Source: Isoetes taiwanensis (taxonomy: Eukaryota; Streptophyta; Lycopodiopsida; Isoetales; Isoetaceae). From it: a stretch of DNA of 64,000 bases. The stretch lies in contig JAJEKV010000202.1 of NCBI GenBank assembly GCA_021234155.1, positions 62,001-126,000 of the forward strand. Direction: 5' to 3'. The notes beneath the pieces are model-generated. The model had not been told where the DNA came from. It ran no database searches and saw nothing but the letters and a program-made list of their open reading frames with translations. A program made the position numbers and the translations under genes. Numbering within the stretch: position 1 is the stretch's first letter; the number at the start of each line of letters is the position of its first letter. Below, piece after piece: positions 56,321 through 64,000 of the stretch.

Positions 56321-57900
56321 ACCTTGGCAAGATGCCCTCCTGTAATTTTTGTGATAATACGGCCAAAATCACAAACCGTACATTTATTACATAAAGTTGT
56401 TAAGGGTTTTTAAGAGTATTCATATAGGAATACCGTAGAAGTCTGAGCTAGAGGTCGAGTTTTGACCCCAACTGACTTTAGGGTTTTGAGTGCAGGTAAA
56501 ATAATCTTAGATTGAATGGTTTAGTTTCTTAGGTTATTTTTGAAAAGCAATGGCGATGGTGGTGAAGCCGCCGAGTGGCGATCTGCCGCTGTGTCTTTTT
56601 TCTGTAGCTGCGGTTGCTCCGATGCTTCGACTGTTAAACAAGCACCTATGTTTAATCGCCTTCATCCAGACATCAATTCGATGCAAAAAAATCTAAAAGA
56701 CATTTTTTAAGCTGAACATTTGAGTTTAAAGGAGAACTCGGTTCCCGAAAGAGGAGAAAAAAATTCAAAGAGAAAGATTTGGTATTTCTTTGCTTTCTTT
56801 TCCACTTGAGCGCGACCGAATGGGGCAAAGTGCGGTTTGTTATTTTTTCCCCCTCTCTGTCTTCTCTACACGTCTTAATCTGATTCAGGCCGAGATACTG
56901 CTATGCCCATAATTTGTAGTGTATTCCTTTGCATTGATACCTCCTTTACCAGATACATTTGCTCATTTAATACAGCTGTGTTGCTTTGGAATGTTTGATA
57001 TGTGTAGAAGAGCATGGGATTTTGCTGGAGTTCAAATAGCTCTATTTTGTTGAAAAGATGTTATTGGGCAATACAGTTGTATCAGCTTAAAGTGCAGAAA
57101 CATTGACTACACTTACAACCATGAAATGTTTTTTAGGAGGGCTGCCTTGTGATGTGGGTCAAATGGAGGTTGTTTGTCCCCATCTTGATTTGGCGGCAAC
57201 GGATCACATGTTGTCTCACTCCACGTCGGGAACTTCGACCCAAGCTTCAGACTGCGGCTGAATCCCAACAATGGTGTTAATTAGACACTCGTGGCTCCCT
57301 GATTCGTCCATGTAGCAATGGACGGCGTAGTGAAATCTGGCTTTAGTTGATGTCATTAACCAACAAATATTTTCATAAAGTTTATTGAACATTTTAAATT
57401 TGATTATGTCTCAGTTACGTAGAATCCCATGTACTCAACGGGCGAGATTGATAGTAAATTGGACGGCCTGGATTTTGATCCAGGTCCTAACATTCTATTG
57501 GTCGTTCAAATTAACGCCTGTTCCCTTTCCCGCCTCCACCGCCTTGACCGCCTATTCTGCTCGAGTGCTCCAGCTATGGCGTTTGCGCCCAGTCTGCTTC
57601 ATCGACCGCATGCTTCATCGACCTCAGGAGATCCTAAAGCTGTCCTGAGAAGCAGGTATTGCTCAGAAGCGTTGGGCTTTAGGATCGATCCAGAAAAGGC
57701 CGAAAACCAGTCGCGCGTTCAGGATGCAGTCATGTAGCTACAGACTGGTTTTATGCAGCTGAAGATGCAGAATGCGGAAAACTAGTCTGCTAATGCTTCA
57801 GGCCAGAAAAAGCCTTTTCAGAATCGATCCTAAGTGCATAATGGAGCTTCAAGATAGGTCCAAAAAAGGCCTGAAGCCCAACGCGCGACTGCGAAGCAGC
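56321..57900. other. Unassigned DNA with short exon-like pieces
   Basis: A GC-richer start-like segment at 56550 encodes 'MAMVVKPPSGDLPLCLFS' in good codon context, then ends in a stop after about 50 codons. 57575-57660 encodes 'MAFAPSLLHRPHASSTSG', which has the Ser/Arg/Ala composition of a plastid transit peptide and might be the first exon of the VOC fragment downstream. 57675-57730 and 57825-57895 are diverged copies of one another ('gatcgatccagaaaaggc' against 'gataggtccaaaaaaggc'). Confidence 0.35.
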
Positions 57901-57918
57901 TTGGTGCCGAACAGAGCT

Positions 57919-58213
57919 ATGGCCACAAAGATCGACAAGCCCCATTATGCATACACTGTGCTGTACGTAGGCGACATGTAGAAATCCATATAGTTTTGAG
58001 ACCGAGCATTTGGGATGCATGACAGAAGGTTGGACCACAACTGGAGGTGAGTTTGATTTGAAGTTAGTTACAGAATCCCAAGTTTTTGTGTTGGATTGAA
58101 ATGAAATGCTTTGTAAAATATGCAGGTGGGCAGAGCTGGAAACCGGAGACACCACCATTGCGTTCACCCCTCTAGAGCAGCATGAGACTGAAATAACAGG
58201 GAGCATTCAAACT
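57919..58213 (+). pseudogene. Glyoxalase I-like VOC-family pseudogene (two exons)
   Basis: Exon 1 begins at ATG 57919 and encodes 'MATKIDKPHYAYTVLYVGDM', then stop-interrupted text ending 'RAFGMHDRRLDHNWR'. A GT-AG intron (58047-58125) joins in phase to exon 2: 'WAELETGDTTIAFTPLEQHE', then 'TEITGSIQT', with a GT at 58214. This is the beta-alpha-beta-beta module of the vicinal-oxygen-chelate fold in plant glyoxalase/bleomycin-resistance-like proteins (Y-T-V-x-Y-V-x-D-V-x-K-S-I-x-F-Y, then W-x-E-L-x-x-G-x-T-x-I-A-F). Three stops lie within 20 bp where the family reads V-E-K-S-I-Q-F-Y-D. The second module is not found. It is inactive, and probably a captured or decayed duplicate. Confidence 0.8.
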
Positions 58214-58583
58214 GTGAGCCCCAAAGAACTTTCCTTTTCTTTATGATTTTTTCCTTTAGATCTCTTATAACATCTTTCTATTTATTTAAAACAGGTGCTT
58301 CGCTGTGTTGAAGCACTGCATTGGGATTAAGGTGTCGGCGGCCGGGCAAATGACTATGGCCACACCTCCTGCTTTCTTCGAAACGTATATTCCACCATTA
58401 TTATTCTGTCGTTTTGTAACCCTATCTCGTGGAAAGCAAAAGTAATGACAGTGGTAACTCTGCTATTTTTTTATTAGTCTTTTGCCTGTTTTACTGTCAA
58501 TTTCGTGGAGCTCTGCTACAAAAATGCATGTGGCTGGGTTTACTTTCAAAGATCCAGAAAAGGGCGGCGAGACTATGGTCTCT

Positions 58584-58795
58584 GTTTCTTGTTGTATATC
58601 TGGTTTCTTTCATCCAATAATACCAAGGATGATCATATATTTTTCTCAATGCCTTTGTTTAGTATCAAGAATTCAAAATATGTTTCCTGCTGTATATCTG
58701 TTTCTTTCATTCAATAATAACAAGAATGGTCATATTGTTTTTCTCAGTTCCTTTGTTTTACTATCAAGAATTCAAAATATACCTTTGTTTACAAT
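58584..58795 (+). repeat. 98-bp tandem duplication
   Basis: 'gtttcttgttgtatatctgg' through 'caagaattcaaaatat' occurs at 58584 and again at 58682, followed by partial third and fourth copies of its last 25 bp. Confidence 0.9.
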
Positions 58796-58899
58796 CAAGA
58801 ATTCAAAACATTCAAAATATATGAAGCTGTTTAACCAATAAAAAATGAATGTATTGACTATAGAATAAGAGCTAAAGTAGCGACAAATACAATAAATGT

Positions 58900-59345
58900 T
58901 CCTTGAAGCAAACAACGTTAGCAAATTTAAAAAAGCATATATCTTTTTTAAGGAAACGACATTAGAAATTTAAAGAAACAACATTAGATTCTTTAAAAGC
59001 ATGTATATTTTTGAAGGAAACAATGCTAGGTTGCTTAAAAACAACATATAGAAACCAAATTCTTATCTTAAAAAACCACACAAGTTTTCTACCTGTAATA
59101 ACTACACTTAAAAACTACACCTTTCTATATGTGGATATTTTGCTAAACAACGTATTATTATCTAGTAAAAACAACACTTGAAAACAACTATTATCTATGT
59201 AGATATTCTGTTAAACCATATGTTGATTTTTTAGTAAAACAACACTTAAAAACAACTACTATTTTCAAAAACCACATGTGGATATTCTGTAAAACCACAT
59301 GTTAGTTTTTTAGTAAAAACAAAAAAACAACACCTAAAAACAACG
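58900..59345 (+). repeat. A-rich degenerate repeat
   Basis: Irregular repetition of AAAACAACAC, AAAACTACAC, and a longer unit 'tgtggatattctgtaaaacc' then 'acatgtt' near 59130-59310. Compositionally related to 6815-7035. Non-coding. Confidence 0.7.
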
Positions 59346-59755
59346 CATTGAATTTTTCTCAAAAGACTGTCAATTTTCTATGCATAGACTTTTTAGCCAA
59401 AAACTACACGTTGTTTCTAGCATTTTCGGAACAATACAACAGGTGGGCTTTAAGTGTTGTTTTTCTACTAAAAAGACAGCAGAAAACTACACATAGAGCC
59501 AAATTTGGGGTCAGTGTGTTTATACCTGCTGAGCAGCTAGTTACAAGGGAGTGTGCCGAATTTTCATTGATGTGGACATCATATAGAACAATTTGCAGAC
59601 TAAACCAAGCTCAGGGGTCATGGGCACAGGATGTCTTTCACAATAATCAGAAATTTTTTCAAATATTGCCTTAAAAATCAGTCTTCCTTGAGGCAGAAAG
59701 GCATTTCTCAGTATCAAAGAAGCAAACCGGTTTCGTCCAATAATATTCACATGAT

Positions 59756-60310
59756 TCTTCACGCTGGAGCCATCAAAAAAATCCTCGAGACATTTTTCTT
59801 CTTCTTAAAACCTGTTTTTGTTAGTTTTGCTTGATCCGCGGATTTTTCTTTGGATTGTAATGTGTGAATACGTTTTTGGCATGTATAAGGTCATTTCGGA
59901 GGTATAGGCTATGATTAGCCTGCATTAACTCCTAAAAATACCAATCCGCATGCATTCTCAGCCTGGGACATGAATCCCAAGATGCACTAATGCTCGCAAG
60001 TAGATAATCTCGCAAAAAGGCCTTCAAAACGATCTCGATGAAATCCCCTTTTGGATTCCCCGCTTCTACCGTTTTTGCAAATCCGATCTAATCTCTGCTT
60101 TTTGTGAAAGATTTGGGTTTCTTGGAATTAAAAAGATTAAATCGGGAGCTCGGGTGATGATTGACACGCCTAATCCGCCAAAAAGCCCCGAACGTGGCCT
60201 CCCGCCCTTTTTAGGGTTCTTAGATTTTTGTTGGAATAATATCCCACAGGCTGAAACCAAAAACATAAACAGGGTATATATACACTGCCCTAAAGTTTTA
60301 ATTAAAATTA
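59756..60310 (-). promoter_or_regulatory. TATA-containing leader, copy C (with extra 247 bp)
   Basis: Third copy of the leader seen at 1541-1836 and 38511-38905, TATATA near 60274-60281. It contains an additional 247 bp at 59902-60148 that starts with GT and ends with AG on the plus strand and is bordered by 'cggag'/'cgggag'. The gag fragment that follows in the other copies is cut off at 59756. Confidence 0.45.
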
Positions 60311-62935
60311 CGTGCTACCTTCACGTGGGATTCGGCCCGTTGCCGCCCCACATGCCCGGGGGTACCACGTGGCGCGTCGAGGTTTGATTGGGGATGATAC
60401 TATGCTTGTTGGGGGGGGGAAGGGGGGAATTAGATAGGAATTTTTTTTTTAAATTTGGCACGATTCCCAAAAGCAAGATTTGAACAATGGTCAATATAGT
60501 TCTTTTTAAAAAATTCTTTTTTCCAAAAGGAATATTTTTTGATGCTCTACAACATGGGAGAATCATTTTGCAAAAAAAGAGCACGTGATTTTTTTTACTA
60601 AAAAAAAGAGTGAAATTTGATGATTTGGTGGGGCGATTTGGCAAATGGGTGGTGACATGGCATTATGAAGTGATGGTGTTAAGTAAGGTGGCAAAATGAC
60701 TTCTTTCTAGTCAAAACTTTTTATGAAGTGGAGATGATGTGGATGACATGTGTATAATGATGTGGAAGCATTTGGGGATGATGTGGCATCATGGGATGAT
60801 GACATGTCATCTAAGGTATCAAGATGACTTTACTTGGGTCAAAATTTTAAAACGATTTTTGTGGTAGGTGACGTGTATGATGACATGGATGTCCTTAGGT
60901 GGTGATGTGGATGGTATTTGGCATTCTTGAGGATGATGTGGACAATTTCAAGAACCAATTTGGCACTAGTGCATATACCAGTAGATCTTTTATGCAATGG
61001 CTTGGATAATTTACTCCTCCATACTTGTTTGAAGAAAATGTGCACTTTCTCTCTCTAGCTTAGCTTTTAGAGAGAGAAGATGGTTTTAGACCATGGAAAT
61101 AGCCAAACTTGATGGGATTTTTTGCTTTTCTCAAAGGTGGTGAATGTATGATGGGAGTGTGATGCATATATGGGCTAGGGAAAATGACGATGAGGCATGA
61201 AGATGTGAGTTATGAATCCTGTATGGTGTTCATCGATGGGATTGAGGTGATAGGATCATGTGAGAAGCCTTGGAAAATAGAACTCATGCCAAAATGATTT
61301 GGAACTAGCCACACACCAAAGAAACTTGAGAGGTCTTCCAAACTTCAATCTTGAGGGGTCTTCCAACCTCTATTTACTCAAGTTCACTTGCTTGAATCTT
61401 ATCCTCTTTGCTACACTTGTATAATATCCAATGAATGTCCTTCCCGTGGTTCTTCAACAAAAGTGTCAATTTGTGATCTTCAAAGATGGGAGTCTTCAAA
61501 CTTCTAGCTCTTGCACACATATATTATTCAAATATTAGACAAAAATGTGCAAATTGTGTGAATTGTTTTCTATGTCGCCAAAACGCGGGCGCAAAGACTA
61601 CTTGATGTCTTCCGAAATTATTCAATGCAAAATGTTTTCAAAATCAATGGTACATTGGGCTCATGCACACATGTCAAGCAAAAAAGTTAGCTAGGAATGT
61701 GATGTGTGCCATGGCTCTTCTGTGCTACAAAAATGTGGCAGCAAGGCCCAATGCCAACCATAGCCACAAAAAAACAAAAAAAATAACCTGGATTGGGCAA
61801 GATTTGAACCGAAACAGGAGGGGGCTTTCGCTACGATGCATTTCAAGGCTTTCTTTGAAGATAGGTGAAAGTCTTGTTGAAGCATGGCCTCGCCCAGACT
61901 CACTTTGAAGTATAAAATAGTGTGCTTCAAGATTTTAGGAAATGTTGCATTAAAAAAAACCTCCAAAAAGAGCAAAGCATAAAACATTATAGTATGGCTA
62001 ATTGTCATTGTTTTGAAAACTTAAAAGTCTCTTGCTAAGAATTTCTTGCATGAGTCTTACGCTTATATCATGATGCAATCCTTAAAATATTGCAAGAAGA
62101 TATATCCGCAAAAAATACATATTACTATTTTTCTTAAGTTGCACTAGTTTCTTAGCAATTTTCCATCAAAAATCATGATTCCTTTGAGCAAATTTGCACC
62201 TCTTTTGTTGGCAACATCTGATGCACACTAGTTGCGTGTTCGCCGAAGTTGACAGAAGTGTCGGTTAAAGAAGATCACATTTGTTTGAGTTAATAAAATT
62301 TGCTTGCCGGTTTAGCTTTTAGGATACCGGCTTTGCAAAAATAAGATTTTTGAGCCTATTTGCATGATTTTTTGTGGAAACAACCGATGTACTAGTTTTA
62401 CGATCCGCAAAGTTAATACAAAGCGCCGGTAAAAAACTCATCAATTATTTCATCTCAAAAAAATTAGCATGTCGCCAGAGCATTGACCAAGTTTTCACTT
62501 GGTTAGATTTGCAAATTTGAGAGTGTTCTTCATATACTTTCTTTCATCAAACTTTTGAGCATATTCTTTACATGCCAGAGCATCTTTTTGAATTGCAATT
62601 GCATTAAAATTTGATTCTAAAGAGCAAATGGCATAACTTTTACTGGTCACATTTTTCTTTGTTTTGGAAAAGCACTTCCAACTCAAAATTTGACCTTTTT
62701 TTTGCAATCGCTTTTCCTCTCGAGTGGTTGTCTCAAGCAACCTGGAGGTCCTGAACCACTGAGGTTAAAGCTTTGCCAGGAATACCTTCAACATTTTCCA
62801 AGATCAGAAGTTAGCAAGACCATTGTTTCCTAGTTAAAAATGCACCATTCATTCATGGCACATGAAAAAATTGCTAAAGTTCCATCAAAGTTGGCCATTT
62901 CTAAGGTCCAATTGGCACGATTCCCAAGCAAGGTT
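60311..62935 (+). repeat. Family B copy C
   Basis: Follows the same order as the copies at 1-1540 (inverted) and 39985-45020: G-run at 60410-60426, T-run, ATGATGTGG-rich block, 'cttcccgtggttcttcaaca' (61440), 'tgtcaagcaaaaa' (61673), and the distal part to 'ggccatttctaaggtcc' (62890). It lacks the LINE-1 and about 250 bp present in the 43.4-kb part of the long copy. Confidence 0.88.
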
Positions 62936-63745
62936 GGATTTTTTTTTAAACCATGGCACGCTTCCCAAGCGAGGTCAAAACAAGGCCATTTTATTTTATT
63001 TTTTTCGAGATGGCATATTTTTGATGCTCCACGAGATAGAAGAATCTTTTTGCAAAAAAAAAAAAAAAGACCGGCTTCATTGAATGTTGGAGGAAGGAAG
63101 GAAGGAAGGTTCTTTTATCGTCCGGGCACGAGGGACATTAATGTATATTCTATTCTATTCTATTCTAATTACATCGGTGCAAAGAAGCCCGCTGTTACCC
63201 GGATTAACCCCCCCCCCGTGAGGGAAAACCGTCGCGAAGAAAACAAGCCCGGGTAAACCGTGAAAAATATACATATAGACATGAATTTCCGGCACCTCAA
63301 GTAGGCGCCCGGGGGCAGAGGTGAGTCCGCAGATCCTAAACCTCCTGGAGGTAGGAGCCAAGGGATCGAATCGATGGCGGGGCGCACTCAAGTCGCACTA
63401 AGAGAATGTAGCGAGCCCGACCGACTATATGTCCGGACAGCTCGCAAGGCATGGCTTTCATCCTCAACAACCCCCAATGGCAACACCGACAAAGCCCGGC
63501 CCCGGCGCTGCTCTCCAACCCACCAACCCGCTTCAAGCCAAGATGGTGGGCCCCCCGCTCGAATGGACGCGATGGTGTAAAGATTTTTTTAAACCATGGC
63601 ACGATTCACAAGGAAGGCCAAAACGAGGCCATTTTAAAACTTTTTTCTTATCCCAAATGGCATATTCTTTGTTGCTCTACAAGATGGAAGAAATGTTTTT
63701 GGCAAAAAAGAGACACTTTGATTTTTTTTTTTGAAAAGAAAGATT
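62936..63745 (+). repeat. Direct repeat pair flanking a simple-repeat insert
   Basis: 62936-63070 and 63580-63720 are diverged copies of one segment ('aaaccatggcacg' through 'tggcatat', then 'gatgctcc' or 'gttgctct', then a Lys-codon-like A-run). Between them lie GGAA repeats (63091-63109), TATTC repeats (63146-63166), a C-run of 10 (63209-63218), and GC-richer unassigned sequence. The pair is related to the inner block of family B. Confidence 0.7.
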
Positions 63746-64000
63746 CAAATTTGGTGAGGTGTGGCAAGGGTGAGTGAGAGGTGATGTGAAAAACAAGTGT
63801 GACATGGCACAAATTAGATGATGATGTGGCAAGTGAAGTGGCAAAGAGTATGTTTCTCTACCAAACATTTTATTAGGTGAGTGATATGGCAAGTGATGTG
63901 GCACCTCCAAGATTGCTCCCATTTCCAATCTGGCAGAAACACATTGGTTTTGTACGATAAGATCCATCACATACCACCAGAGTAACAAGATCATTTGACA
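63746..64000. other. Family B-like tail
   Basis: GATGTGGCAAGTGA-type words as in family B, diverged. No gene. The window ends inside it. Confidence 0.5.

Noticed and set aside
1-64000. tRNA, rRNA, snRNA genes or organellar insertions
   Set aside because: No cloverleaf with A and B boxes, no rRNA core motifs and no chloroplast or mitochondrial gene text were noticed by eye. A covariance-model scan would be needed to exclude small RNAs.

Overview
The window reads as nuclear DNA of a land plant with a large, repeat-rich genome. It holds fragments of plant nuclear genes (a PEX5-like TPR segment, a PLS-type pentatricopeptide-repeat segment and a glyoxalase-like VOC segment with plant GT-AG introns), Ty1/copia, LINE-1, CACTA and Helitron remains, and almost no intact reading frames. 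PLS-class PPR genes are especially numerous in seed-free vascular plants, so a fern or relative is possible, but the sequence alone does not settle the lineage. I see no bacterial-style operons, CRISPR arrays, rRNA or tRNA genes.

Layout. 1-2735: one copy of a long dispersed repeat (called family B here), a TATA-containing leader, a copia gag fragment and an inverted 400-bp copia LTR. 2736-6715: a large palindrome with arms of about 1.1 kb, bordered by a 19-bp minisatellite that runs in opposite directions on its two sides. 6.8-8.9 kb: A-rich repeats and unassigned DNA. 8.9-13.2 kb, minus strand: an eroded CACTA (Tnp2-type) transposon. 13.2-20 kb: mostly unassigned, with a PEX5 fragment at 17.7 kb and several simple repeats. 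20.0-20.8 kb: PPR pseudogene. 20.9-21.5 kb: a 576-bp element with 174-bp inverted repeats. 22.4-26.3 kb: a GATTC-rich array split by a 3.0-kb Helitron. 28.2-29.3 kb: an intronless gene of unknown identity broken by two frameshifts. 31.8-32.6 kb: non-LTR retrotransposon debris. 35.1-35.7 kb: the best intact reading frame of the window (216 codons, unrecognised). 35.7-38.0 kb: copia RT/RNase H remnant, polypurine tract and LTR. 38.0-45.0 kb: inverted gag and leader plus two family B copies, one split by a truncated LINE-1 with clear target-site duplications. 46.8-55.1 kb: a second copy of the copia remnant, split by a tandem pair of Helitrons. 55.1-56.3 kb: a second 19-bp minisatellite array, with strand switches and a hairpin core. 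56.3-59.7 kb: degraded VOC gene fragment and repeats. 59.8-64.0 kb: another leader copy and family B copy.

Nothing here works together as a pathway. The main interest is genome dynamics: insertions can be dated relative to one another because several have a paralogous uninserted copy inside the same window (Helitrons against 36385/36386, LINE-1 against 39.76 kb), and the 19-bp minisatellite is tied both to foldback-like palindromes and to the 3' end of a copia family.
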